DNA from: an uncultured Opitutia bacterium | Lineage (GTDB): Bacteria > Verrucomicrobiota > Verrucomicrobiia > Opitutales > Opitutaceae | Length of the DNA: 64,000 nt | Direction: 5' to 3' | NCBI GenBank assembly: GCA_903839035.1 | Contig: CAIMAQ010000069.1 | Coordinates: 1 to 64,000, forward strand | Shown: piece by piece, positions 24,901-32,663 of the stretch | How the letters are laid out: each line of letters starts with the position of its first letter | Numbering within the stretch: position 1 is the stretch's first letter | Program-made: the position numbers and the translations under genes | The notes under the pieces: model-generated | The model's database searches: none | Told to the model about the DNA's origin: nothing | The model's input: only the letters and a program-made list of their open reading frames with translations

Positions 24901-27535
24901 ACACGTACGTACGCCCCTCGCGCAAGGCCGTGCCACTCGGTCCGCGGACCACCTGGACGGCCGCATCGGTCGAGAGGCGCATTCCGGGCACATAGCCCTG
25001 GTCGTCACCGGCGACAGCCGCGGGCTCGACCAGACGGGTGAGGGCGTTCAACCAACCCACCCACGCGAACGGATACTTGCCGACCTCGACCAGCACGCTG
25101 CAAATTTCCCGTACCAAAGCGTCCCGGCTCTTGGCCCGGACCAGGACTTGGTCGATCTTGCCCCGCACCAGATACTGCCGGCTCAACTTGGTGATTAGGG
25201 CTTCCTGCGCTTTACGCTGCGTCAGATCAACGAGCGTGGTGACGGCTCGACTGGCACCCGTCACGGGGTCCGTGTATCTCCGGCTCGTCATCTCCGCCCA
25301 CTGTATCCCGCCGTCCGGGCGAACGTAGCGCTTCTCAACGGTGTAGTGATCCACTTCGCCTTGGAGGAAAGCGGCCGCCACCTGCAGCTGCCGGGCGTGG
25401 TCCTCGGGCGGCGTGACCCGGACATAGGCCGAGGGATCCGCGGATTCGGCCAAAGACACGCCGGTGATGCGGATACACTCGGCGTTCACCAATTCCACCT
25501 TCCCCTGGGCCGACAGCGAAATGCCCACGGGTGCGTGGTCAAAGACGGACCGAAAACGCGCCTCCTCCCGCCCAAGCGTCTCCAGCAGCTGCTTGCGCTC
25601 GCTGATGTCGCGCACGATCGAAAACACATGGGATTTACCTTCGATCTTGACCGATTTCGAGCTGACCTCGACCGGGAAGGTGGTGCCATCCTTGCGCTGG
25701 TGCGTGGTCTCGAACACGAGCCCCCCCCTGATCAGGGCGGAGGAAAAGTCCCGCTCGGTCGCGTCGGCCGAATCAACGGCGCGCAGTTGAGCCGCCGTGA
25801 GCTGCAACAGTTCCGACCCCGTGTAGCCGTAGAGCTGGCTCGCCCGGTCGTTGGCTTCGACAATGCGCATCTCGGCGTCGTAGAGGAAGAACACGTCATT
25901 GGCGTGCCGCATCACCAAGGCGAGACGTTGCGCGGCGGCATGCCGCTGATTCACCGCGACGTAGTGCTCGTTCTCCAGGACGCGCTGGCGGTTCCGCCAG
26001 AAGTTGCCGAAAAGGAGTCCGAGCACGACCAAGACCGACACGATGCAAGCGACCATGGACCAAATTTCCGTTTGGACCGTCGCGTATACCTCCAAGCAAT
26101 CCGCCTTGGCCAACAGCACCCATGGGCTGCCGAACACCGGCCGCGAAACCCAGAAGACCGGCACCCCGCGATAATCGATCCCTTCGCTCAGCTCTACCCG
26201 GCGCTCAACAACCGCCCGGGCCGCGGGCAAAGAGAGTTGGCTCGTCGGAAAGTGCAGGTTGAGCACCGCCTTCGGGTTAAATCGGAGCGGGTTGAGATAT
26301 TCCACCTCAAGCCCTTGGCGGCGCACGAGGAGGGCCTCTTCGCTGCCAAACATCGTGAACGGCAGTCTGACGTAGGGCATCAACTGCTGCCGGGCATTCA
26401 CCTGGAGTTGCAAGTACCCATTGATGACCCCGTCGGGGCCGCGCACCGGCACGACAAATTCCATCAATATCTTGCCCGCGGCGTCGCGGTGCAAATCGAC
26501 CACCGTCACGTCTCCTGAGGTCGCCGCCGAATGCGCCACTTCCGCCGCCAGCAGGTCGGACGACCCGGCCGTCGCGGGTATCGTCAGCACGCATTTGCGC
26601 GAGCGGTCAAAAAACGCAATCGACTCATAGCCATAGTTGCGTTCCAACTCGGAGAAATAGGCCAGCATTCGAGGGAAGAATACCCCGTCTCCCCGCCGCA
26701 GGGCCGTCGGGTCGAGCGCGTCGACCAGAAAGGGATCCCTCATCAGGACCCGGGCATCGCCGATCCGTTCTTTTCGCCAGTTAATAATTTGCGCCACCTT
26801 GAGGTCGGCCACGTTGGTGAGCCGCGGCCCTATTTCCTCACGCACCTGGCGGACATGAAATCCCAGGTAGGAGAAGAGTCCCAAGGACAACACCACTCCC
26901 ACCAAGCCGCCGATCCGCACTGCGCTCCAACGCCGCCGCTGCTGCGTGGCCGCATCCAAAACAATCTGCGCCTCTTCTTCGCCCATGAAATTCACAAAAA
27001 ACCAGCCGCTGAGGTTGCGCACGAGCACTAGGCCCAGGCTCAGGGCGACAAACACGAAGGTGGTCGCGATCGAGGGCGGAGACTCGCCAAAATCCGGCAG
27101 CAGGTACATGCCGTGAATCCGGCCCATCAACAACACGCCATGCGCACCCAGGAGTAGCAGGGCGACCCCCAGGCCGGCCTCGCTCGCCCGCGGTCGCTGG
27201 GCGGAGACCAGCACGCCCATCATCAGGATCAGCGAGCCGGCGGACGTTGGGTTAATATTCGGCCAGCCCGGCACCCGACCCGCCAGCACCACACAGACCA
27301 GCGTACCCGCGCCAACCAGGCCATCCACGACCCAGCGCCAGCCTGACTGGCGGCACCAGAGCTGCCAGAGCAAGCCCAGGCTGAGAATCAACAGGCCTGC
27401 CGACGACGAGGGGACCATCCCGCCCGCCGCCGCCAGCCAGGGCAGGTGCAACCACCGCGCCGCGCACCCCAAGAGTGATATCAGCCCGGCGGCGACCGCG
27501 CATAGGGTGCTCAGCTGACGCTCGACGCGGGTCAA
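21998..27535 (-). CDS. giant sensor histidine kinase with seven PAS and one GAF domain
   Basis: An 1845-aa kinase. Residues 1-240 hold a multi-helix membrane region; about 245-490 is an extracytoplasmic sensor bounded by WRKERIGDARVLM and WSMVACIVSVLVVLGLLFGN. PAS modules begin near residues 538 (ALVMRHANDVFFLYD), 658 (RFRSVFDHAPVGISLS), 961, 1085, 1215, 1345 and 1492, with a GAF domain near 790-940 (GKYPFAWVGWLN, STIVLPLRCEGRILGL). HisKA shows SVASHEFRTPITAAMVTAEL near 1627; HATPase ends with GTGLGLSIVKRMTLLLGG. PAS 3 and 4 look like a tandem duplication (WRGELINRKKNGES and WRGVFSNRKKNGEI). Its sensor region is related to that of the divergently encoded hybrid kinase. It has no receiver; the REC-kinase immediately downstream is the probable target. 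Confidence 0.93.
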   Translation of the reverse strand: MTRVERQLSTLCAVAAGLISLLGCAARWLHLPWLAAAGGMVPSSSAGLLILSLGLLWQLWCRQSGWRWVVDGLVGAGTLVCVVLAGRVPGWPNINPTSAGSLILMMGVLVSAQRPRASEAGLGVALLLLGAHGVLLMGRIHGMYLLPDFGESPPSIATTFVFVALSLGLVLVRNLSGWFFVNFMGEEEAQIVLDAATQQRRRWSAVRIGGLVGVVLSLGLFSYLGFHVRQVREEIGPRLTNVADLKVAQIINWRKERIGDARVLMRDPFLVDALDPTALRRGDGVFFPRMLAYFSELERNYGYESIAFFDRSRKCVLTIPATAGSSDLLAAEVAHSAATSGDVTVVDLHRDAAGKILMEFVVPVRGPDGVINGYLQLQVNARQQLMPYVRLPFTMFGSEEALLVRRQGLEVEYLNPLRFNPKAVLNLHFPTSQLSLPAARAVVERRVELSEGIDYRGVPVFWVSRPVFGSPWVLLAKADCLEVYATVQTEIWSMVACIVSVLVVLGLLFGNFWRNRQRVLENEHYVAVNQRHAAAQRLALVMRHANDVFFLYDAEMRIVEANDRASQLYGYTGSELLQLTAAQLRAVDSADATERDFSSALIRGGLVFETTHQRKDGTTFPVEVSSKSVKIEGKSHVFSIVRDISERKQLLETLGREEARFRSVFDHAPVGISLSAQGKVELVNAECIRITGVSLAESADPSAYVRVTPPEDHARQLQVAAAFLQGEVDHYTVEKRYVRPDGGIQWAEMTSRRYTDPVTGASRAVTTLVDLTQRKAQEALITKLSRQYLVRGKIDQVLVRAKSRDALVREICSVLVEVGKYPFAWVGWLNALTRLVEPAAVAGDDQGYVPGMRLSTDAAVQVVRGPSGTALREGRTYVCNDFLHDPLSVTWRERACRNEIQSTIVLPLRCEGRILGLISVYAAERDYFGASEVEQLEAVAADVSFALEVFAGEERRKRAEAELRKLSLVVEQSPASIMITNLDGVLEYVNPRFTETSGYTMDEVRGQNPRVIKSALNPPAVYQDLWRTITRGKVWRGELINRKKNGESYTELMLVTPVRDAQGRPTHYIALKEDITARVIAERKLRQLSRAVEQAPLSILITDPWGVIEYANPHCFTATGYTEAEVLGQDMRMFKSGQTPPETYADMWQALHCEEVWRGVFSNRKKNGEIYHERAVIAPITDDAGKVTHYVALKEDITQRMIMEAALQDSQKLYRLITDNTSDVIWMYDPVAARFTYCSPAVVKLRGYTPEEVLAQRMDEVLTPESDAYLARVLPVRLARFAAGDHSAVKQIDQVDQVHRDGSIVTTEIATTLLSDADGRVTQILGVTRDITARVRSEEALRESEEQFREVFDLGTDAILVHELESGRIVMANQAASQSYGYAVEHLLTLRPEDLSDEPEATKATHRQIMASEGTAWFVPCRLHRRADGTIFPVEISMRIFRRRGQLLAVAALRDITLQQQARAKLERFNEELEQKVVLRTEEIALRNREIEALLKSIPDLVLRMKRDGTVINFQPAKGSTPLSALVPAPGDWHGTGLPESLLKTAADTGASALAGGATTVTEGELHLATGPLTAEFRASPIGREEYVVFVRDITDRKQLEAETSAMLEKEREVSEMKTRFISVASHEFRTPITAAMVTAELLASHHEHITPTKRQEMHDRIHSSLYRLTEMLDDVLTLSRMDANRTAVRLKPIDLSAFMQGLVTEAKLADREAHACELHLAGDTAHFVTDVDLLRPILSNLLSNAMRYSPAGTVVTARIEAEPSRVTMVVEDQGIGVPEEDRARIFEAFERGSNIGNIKGTGLGLSIVKRMTLLLGGTIEVASPEGGGTRFILIFPRTGAPALR

Positions 27536-27713
27536 CGGCCGCTTAGTTGAAAAAGGGATCGGTGTAATTATGCGTCGGCGTGTGGGACACCAATCACAGG
27601 GTAAAAAGCGACTTGGACGCCTCCAAGTTGAATTTATTACAACAATTCCCTCCGTAATTACTTAAAGTGGAATTTACCTTCCACTGGGGTGTCGCCGGCT
27701 GTACCTTGCCGGC
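27536..27713. promoter_or_regulatory. divergent promoter region with two inverted repeats
   Basis: A 178-base spacer between the divergently transcribed kinase units. It is A/T-rich in the middle and holds ACTTGGA-CGCC-TCCAAGT (27611-27628) and AGTGGAA-TTTACC-TTCCACT (27666-27685), each a perfect 7-base inverted repeat. These could be operators or the stems of short leaders; neither has a clear T-run. Confidence 0.5.
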
Positions 27714-28127
27714 ATGAGGACCGATGCTGCGCATGTGCGTCCGTTAACCCTGCTGCGGGTCGCGGTCGCGGACAGCGGGATTTCCGCCCACGACAGCCTC
27801 ACCGCTCTGTTGTCCGAATTCGACGGCGTCAGTCCGGGTGCTGGGGGGCCAGGAGCCCGCCATGGGGCTCATGCTGGTGCAGACGACCAGCCCGACATGG
27901 CGATTCTCGATCTGCAATCCGAGCCGGGGACCGCCCTCCATCCGTTGCAGCAAATCAAGCGCTCCTGCGCTCCGGTGGTGAGTATGCTCTCGAATTACGA
28001 CCTGCCGCCCCTCCGGCAGGCCGCCCTCGCCGCCGGCGCCGATCATTTTCTCATCAAGGCGTCGGAGTCCGGGCGCCTGCAGAAAGTGCGGCCGGCGCTG
28101 GGGCGGAAATCGCAGCAGAAAAACTGA
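27714..28127 (+). CDS. degenerate receiver-domain protein
   Basis: A 137-aa protein resembling a lone receiver. Conserved parts are the first strand LLRVAVADSG (only one acidic residue in place of the usual pair), the phosphoacceptor region PDMAILDLQSEPG (Asp66), VVSML and the Lys region AGADHFLIKAS (Lys115). Residues 41-60 (PGAGGPGARH and onward) do not look like a receiver; in the +1-offset frame the same DNA reads LGGQEPAMGLMLVQTTS, which would fit the missing helix and strand. This suggests a one-base insertion near 27831 and a one-base loss near 27895 that cancel out. The gene ends one base before the hybrid kinase start, so the two are cotranscribed. It may be partly inactive. Confidence 0.7.
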   Translation: MRTDAAHVRPLTLLRVAVADSGISAHDSLTALLSEFDGVSPGAGGPGARHGAHAGADDQPDMAILDLQSEPGTALHPLQQIKRSCAPVVSMLSNYDLPPLRQAALAAGADHFLIKASESGRLQKVRPALGRKSQQKN

Positions 28128-28128
28128 C

Positions 28129-31100
28129 ATGACCCCGGAGCGCACAACCCATTCAGCGCAGTTGGCCCGGCTCGCGGGAGCGCTGGCGGTGCTGGTCGGC
28201 GCCGTGGTGCTCACCGGCTGGGCGCTCGATCTTGCGCCGTTGAAAAGTGTCCTGCCGGGCTGGGTCACAATGAAGCCGAATACGGCCGGCGCATTCATCC
28301 TGACCGGGCTGGCGCTGCTATTATCTACCACCTTCCGCCTTCCACCATGGTGCGCCCGCCTCGCCCAGCTCTGTGCCCTGCTCGCCGGACTGATCGGGTT
28401 GCTTTCGCTGGCCGAATACATCTTCGGTTGGCATCCCGGCTTCGACCAGTGGCTGTTCCCCGAGCCGGCAGGCGCGGTCGGCACCTCGGATATGGGGCGC
28501 ATGGCACCGGACACGGCACTGTGTTTCATGCTGTTTGCCGCGGGATTCGCGATCGCCCGCCGCCCGCGTCAGACGATGGGGATCTTGATCGCGGTCCTGC
28601 TGTTCGGCTCGGCGATCACGGCCGTGGCCCTGATTGAATTATCTTCCTACTTCTCGCCGACCTTTCGCGCCTATGGTTGGGGCGGCTTGACGATGATGGC
28701 GCTGCCCACGGCAGTCGTGTTTGCGGCGCTGGGCGTGGCGCTGATCAGCATCGCGGTGCGGAGCGAAACATCGACGGCGGACTCGCCGGCTCAGCCCAGC
28801 ATGCAATCAGGGTCTAGTGGCGGGCCGACGCTCCTGCTGATTTTCGCCCTGCTGGCGACAGCCATCATCGCTGTCGGGTCTGTCTATCTGCGGAGTTACG
28901 AGTACCACTCCCGCAGCGACGCGGAGCAGGAGCTCGCCGCCATTGCAGATTTGAAGTCGAGCGAACTGAAGCTGTGGCGCAAGGAACGGCTGGCCGACGG
29001 CTTCATCATATTCCATAACTCCGCCTTTTCCGCCCTAGTGTGGCGCTATCTGGAGAAGCCGGAGGAAACGGACGCCCAACGCCAGCTTCAGCAATGGATC
29101 GAGAAAATCCAGCTGCACTATAGTTATGACCGGGTTGATCTACTGGATGCTCAAGGCGTCACCCGCGTGTCATCGCCCGCCGGACTGACACCGGCCAGTC
29201 CTGAGGTTGCGCGCGGTGCCGCCGAAGCCCTGCGGTCCGACCAGGTGAGGCTTCAGGATTTTTACGGCAACAAATCGGACCAGCGTATCTATCTGGCGAT
29301 CCTGGTTCCCATTTTCGAAGAAGCCGGCGCTCGTCGGCCATTGGGCACGGTCGTCCTGCGGATCGACCCGAAGTCTTATCTTTTTCCCTTCATCCAGAGC
29401 TGGCCGACGCCCTCCCTAACCGCCGAGACGCTGCTCTTCCGCCGGGAGGGCAACGATGTCCTGTATTTGAATGACCTCCGGTTCCACCAGGGCGCTGCCC
29501 TCAGCCTGCGATTCCCGCTCACTCGAGACGATCTTCCGGCCGCCAAAGCAGTCCTAGGGCAGAGGGGAATCACGCAGGGCAACGACTATCGCGGCCAGCA
29601 GGTTTTGGCTGCCTTACGCGACATTCCGAATTCGCCCTGGTACATGGTGGCCAAGATTGACCTCGCGGAAATCAATAAGCCGATCCGGGAACATCTCTGG
29701 CAAGTGATCGTGATGATCGGGATAATGCTCTTCGGGGCCGGAGCCGGTGTGGGGTTGGTTTGGCGGCGGCAGCGCCTGAAGTTAATTCTGTCAAATTATG
29801 AGTCGACGGCGGCCCGCGCGCAGCTGGCCGCGATTGTGGAATCCTCCTCCGATGCCATCATCGGCAAGGATCTGGCCGGCCACATTACCAGCTGGAATGA
29901 GGGTGCTGAAAAGCTCTTCGGCTATGCTGCGGACGAAATAGCAGGAGCCCCCCTTGAGCGGGTGCTTCCGCCCAACCGGGGAGAAGAAGAGGCGATTATC
30001 CGGCAGATCCAGCGAGGCGAACGGGTGCCGAACTATGATACCGTGGGGCTGACTAAAGACGGCCGGCCGCTCAACGTCTCGGTCACCAGCTCTCCGATCC
30101 GCAACGGCGCTGGCGAGTTGGTCGGCGCGTCAAAGGTGGTGCACGACATCTCCGCCCGCTTGCGTGCTGAAGAACAGCTGCGCGCCTCCGAATTGCGTTA
30201 CCGCACGATTTTCGACAGCCACCCGGTGCCGTTGCTGCTCTATGACCTCGAGACCCTGCAGATCCGGGAGGCCAACAGCGCGGCCGAGCGGCAGTATGGC
30301 TTCACGCGCGAGGAATTTCTCGCCCTGAAAATCACGGACCTGTTCCCGACGGAGGACGTCCAGGCCGTGCTGCTGGAAATCAAGCGGGTGCATACCGATC
30401 TGACCAGCACCCGGGAGTGGAGGCACCGGCGGAAGGACCAGACGCTCATCTCGGTGGCCATCGTCTCCTCCCCTCTGGTCTTTGAGGGCCACCCTTCGCG
30501 GATCGTGATCGCCACGGACATCACCGAGCAAAAGCTCTTCGAGGAGAAAACCCTCCAACTCCAGCGGCTCGAGAGCCTGGGTATGCTGGCGGCGGGCATC
30601 GCCCATGATCTCAACAACGTGCTCACCCCCATTCTGTTTGCCCCGCCGCTGCTGCGCGCCAGCCACCCCTCGGAGCGCGACCTGAAGATCCTGGACAACC
30701 TGGAACGGAGCGCCCTGCGTGGCGCCAGCCTGGTCAAGCAAATCCTCGGGTTTGCCCGCTCCTCAAGCGGGGAATTCCAGCCCATCCAGCTGAAACACAT
30801 CACCCGGGACATCATCGACATCATGGAGGAAACGTTCCCCAAGAACATCGTGCTGGAGCACTCCATCCCCTCCGACCTCTGGGCGGTGCAGGGCAATCCC
30901 ACGCAGGTTCATCAGGTGCTCCTCAACCTGTGCGTGAACGCCCGCGACGCCATGCCCGCCGGCGGCACCCTGCGCCTGACCGCGTCCAATCGCACGCTCG
31001 AGGCGGTGGAGGCCGCGGCGATACCCGAAAGCCGCGCGGGCTCCTGGCTCGAACTGGAAGTCAGCGACACGGGCACGGGCATTCCGCCCGAGATACTGGA

Positions 31101-31704
31101 GCGCATCTGGCAGCCATTTTTCACCACCAAGGATCCCGGCAAGGGCACGGGGTTGGGGCTGTCGACAGTTCGCGGTATCGTGGTCAACCACCAGGGATTT
31201 GTCGAATTGCACACGGAGGTGGGCCACGGCACCACCTTCCGGGTGTTTCTTCCGGTCGCCGCCAGCGATCGGCCCCTGGAGGCCACCCCCCTGCCGTTCC
31301 CAATACCGGCCGGCGGGAGCGAGTTCATCCTCGTGGCGGATGACGATCCCATCATCCGCGACCTCCTCACCTGGATCCTCGAGGAGCACGGCTACCGCGT
31401 CATCAACTGCCCCAATGGCTGGGAGGCCCTCGCCCTTTTCTCCGCCAGCCCTGATAAATTCCAGCTGCTGATCACCGACCTCACAATGCCTCGGCTCGGC
31501 GGCTTGGAACTCATCCGTGCCATCCTGCAGATTCCGTCCAGGATCCGGCTCATCGGCATGAGCGGAATGGCCGACAACAAGTCCAGCGAGTCCGATATTG
31601 CCGCGGTCAAGGCACTCACGCACGCGTTTATCGCCAAGCCTTTCACCGCCAATGCCCTACTCGCCCTGGTGCACCGGACGCTGCATCCGGCGGGCAAGGC
31701 GTGA
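28129..31704 (+). CDS. hybrid histidine kinase with membrane sensor, two PAS and C-terminal receiver
   Basis: An 1191-aa kinase. Residues 1-220 hold about seven membrane helices (VLVGAVVLTGWALDL, AGAFILTGLALLLS, MGILIAVLLFGSAITAVAL); an extracytoplasmic sensor follows, opening with LKLWRKERLADGF and ending before a helix near 523-548. Two PAS domains start near 565 (IVESSSDAIIGKDLAGH) and 691 (YRTIFDSHPVPLLLYD). The H-box is of the LNN type (MLAAGIAHDLNNVLTPILF near 824), followed by a HATPase (DTGTGIPPEI, GTGLGLSTVRGI) and a receiver (VADDDPII, LLITDLTMPRLGG, FIAKPFTANALL). The sensor is related to that of the 1845-aa kinase transcribed the other way. It follows the degenerate receiver after one base. 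Confidence 0.93.
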   Translation: MTPERTTHSAQLARLAGALAVLVGAVVLTGWALDLAPLKSVLPGWVTMKPNTAGAFILTGLALLLSTTFRLPPWCARLAQLCALLAGLIGLLSLAEYIFGWHPGFDQWLFPEPAGAVGTSDMGRMAPDTALCFMLFAAGFAIARRPRQTMGILIAVLLFGSAITAVALIELSSYFSPTFRAYGWGGLTMMALPTAVVFAALGVALISIAVRSETSTADSPAQPSMQSGSSGGPTLLLIFALLATAIIAVGSVYLRSYEYHSRSDAEQELAAIADLKSSELKLWRKERLADGFIIFHNSAFSALVWRYLEKPEETDAQRQLQQWIEKIQLHYSYDRVDLLDAQGVTRVSSPAGLTPASPEVARGAAEALRSDQVRLQDFYGNKSDQRIYLAILVPIFEEAGARRPLGTVVLRIDPKSYLFPFIQSWPTPSLTAETLLFRREGNDVLYLNDLRFHQGAALSLRFPLTRDDLPAAKAVLGQRGITQGNDYRGQQVLAALRDIPNSPWYMVAKIDLAEINKPIREHLWQVIVMIGIMLFGAGAGVGLVWRRQRLKLILSNYESTAARAQLAAIVESSSDAIIGKDLAGHITSWNEGAEKLFGYAADEIAGAPLERVLPPNRGEEEAIIRQIQRGERVPNYDTVGLTKDGRPLNVSVTSSPIRNGAGELVGASKVVHDISARLRAEEQLRASELRYRTIFDSHPVPLLLYDLETLQIREANSAAERQYGFTREEFLALKITDLFPTEDVQAVLLEIKRVHTDLTSTREWRHRRKDQTLISVAIVSSPLVFEGHPSRIVIATDITEQKLFEEKTLQLQRLESLGMLAAGIAHDLNNVLTPILFAPPLLRASHPSERDLKILDNLERSALRGASLVKQILGFARSSSGEFQPIQLKHITRDIIDIMEETFPKNIVLEHSIPSDLWAVQGNPTQVHQVLLNLCVNARDAMPAGGTLRLTASNRTLEAVEAAAIPESRAGSWLELEVSDTGTGIPPEILERIWQPFFTTKDPGKGTGLGLSTVRGIVVNHQGFVELHTEVGHGTTFRVFLPVAASDRPLEATPLPFPIPAGGSEFILVADDDPIIRDLLTWILEEHGYRVINCPNGWEALALFSASPDKFQLLITDLTMPRLGGLELIRAILQIPSRIRLIGMSGMADNKSSESDIAAVKALTHAFIAKPFTANALLALVHRTLHPAGKA

Positions 31705-31748
31705 GGGCGAGGGCAAAAAAGATCCGGCTCGGTGCATGAATGCCAAGG

Positions 31749-31780
31749 GGCGTGACCGGGACGCGCCACGAGATCACGCC
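31749..31780 (+). terminator. weak hairpin after hybrid kinase gene
   Basis: GGCGTGA and TCACGCC can pair around an 18-base loop about 45 bases after the stop, followed by GTTCCGATTTTC. A weak terminator is possible. The rest of the spacer to the tRNA gene shows no coding frame. Confidence 0.3.
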
Positions 31781-31868
31781 GTTCCGATTTTCAAACCGGC
31801 TGACGACAAACTTTGTTTGATTCATGCTTAGGTCGCCACGCCAACTGGGCAACCTAGCTTCCGGGAAA

Positions 31869-31899
31869 ACTTAACTCGCGAGCGAATCGCGTGTTAAGT
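31869..31899. terminator. 31-base inverted repeat abutting the tRNA-Asp 3' end
   Basis: ACTTAACTCGCGA and TCGCGTGTTAAGT pair at 12 of 13 positions around a GCGAA loop. On the minus strand it starts at the last A of the tRNA CCA end, so it may serve as the tRNA terminator or processing signal, although only a short run of T follows. Confidence 0.5.
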
Positions 31900-31975
31900 G
31901 GCGGGATGGACGGGACTCGAACCCGCGACCTTCTGCGTGACAGGCAGACGCTCTAACCAGCTGAGCTACCACCCC
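31899..31975 (-). tRNA. tRNA-Asp (GTC)
   Basis: A full 77-base cloverleaf with encoded CCA. Acceptor stem GGGGTGG pairs with CCATCCC; the D arm is GCTCAGCTGGTTAGAGC; the anticodon stem-loop TCTGC-CTGTCAC-GCAGA has anticodon GTC; the T arm is GCGGG-TTCGAGT-CCCGT. The discriminator is G, as expected for aspartate. Confidence 0.95.
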
Positions 31976-32379
31976 GTGATGAGGGAAAGAGGCGGAAAGT
32001 AGAATCGGAGGTAGGCAAGTCAAGTGTGGTTTTCCCCCGGACCTCGCGCGGGATTCACCAGCCCTCCGCCCCGGCCGGAAGTCCACTCGTCCTCGCACTC
32101 CCCAGGGATGATTCATTCAAACCGTCCGGTTGAAAAAACATCTTCGCCACGTGTCCCCAGCCCCGATAAAGGCCACCCCAACCCCGGCTTGCTCCAGGCC
32201 TCTGGCGGCCGACTCCCGCTCACCCTTCACCCAACTGGGCACCTACCCTGAACAAGCCCATCGACCGCGTCACCCTGCTCAACACCGTGCGCCAGTCCCT
32301 CGACCGAGAGTGAGCCGCGGCGGCGTGGTTTTCCCCTTGTCGCGCCGCGGGCTGCCCGCTACCCGTGCTGCACCCAAAT
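31976..32379. other. 404-base spacer between tRNA-Asp and tRNA-Arg
   Basis: No intact gene. A stop-terminated 21-codon fragment of a receiver domain is listed separately. Near 32123-32130 a short AACCGTCCGGTT palindrome is visible, perhaps within the upstream region of tRNA-Asp. Frames of about 90 codons crossing into the tRNA gene are not coding. Confidence 0.5.
32248..32313 (+). pseudogene. C-terminal remnant of a response-regulator receiver
   Basis: The frame ending at TGA 32311-32313 reads LNKPIDRVTLLNTVRQSLDRE, which matches the end of a receiver domain: conserved Lys-Pro after strand five, then helix five (compare LSKPVDFAALDAMLATHL at the end of the hybrid kinase in this window). Upstream the frame shows no receiver sequence or start. 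It is probably the scar of a deleted regulator gene next to a tRNA. With only 21 codons the call is uncertain. Confidence 0.4.
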
Positions 32380-32456
32380 GCAGTGGTAGCTCAGCTGGAT
32401 AGAGCAGCGGTTTTCTAAACCGCCGGTCGGGTGTTCGAGTCACCTCCACTGCGCCA
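32380..32456 (+). tRNA. tRNA-Arg (TCT)
   Basis: A 77-base cloverleaf with encoded CCA. Acceptor GCAGTGG pairs with CCACTGC; D arm GCTCAGCTGGATAGAGC; anticodon arm GCGGT-TTTCTAA-ACCGC with anticodon TCT, read as Arg (AGA); T arm GGGTG-TTCGAGT-CACCT with one G-T type pair. The discriminator is G. Confidence 0.93.
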
Positions 32457-32663
32457 TACTTCGCTCGATGGTCGTTGCCCCTCGAGCTTCGTAGGGCAGG
32501 CCATTTGGTTGGCAGGCGAAAACCAACCCCGCAGCGAAGTAGGCCGTTCGTAGTCCCGGTTCCACGGGACGTCGTAGGGCCCATGCCACTCCATTACACT
32601 TAGCTCACGCTGCATTCCTCGCTCAGACCGTTGGTCCGCGAGTTCGATTTAGGGCCCAACCCC

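Noticed and set aside
32130-32402. A 90-codon frame running into tRNA-Arg
   Set aside because: It overlaps the tRNA gene, has Pro/Arg/His-rich composition, and no motif.
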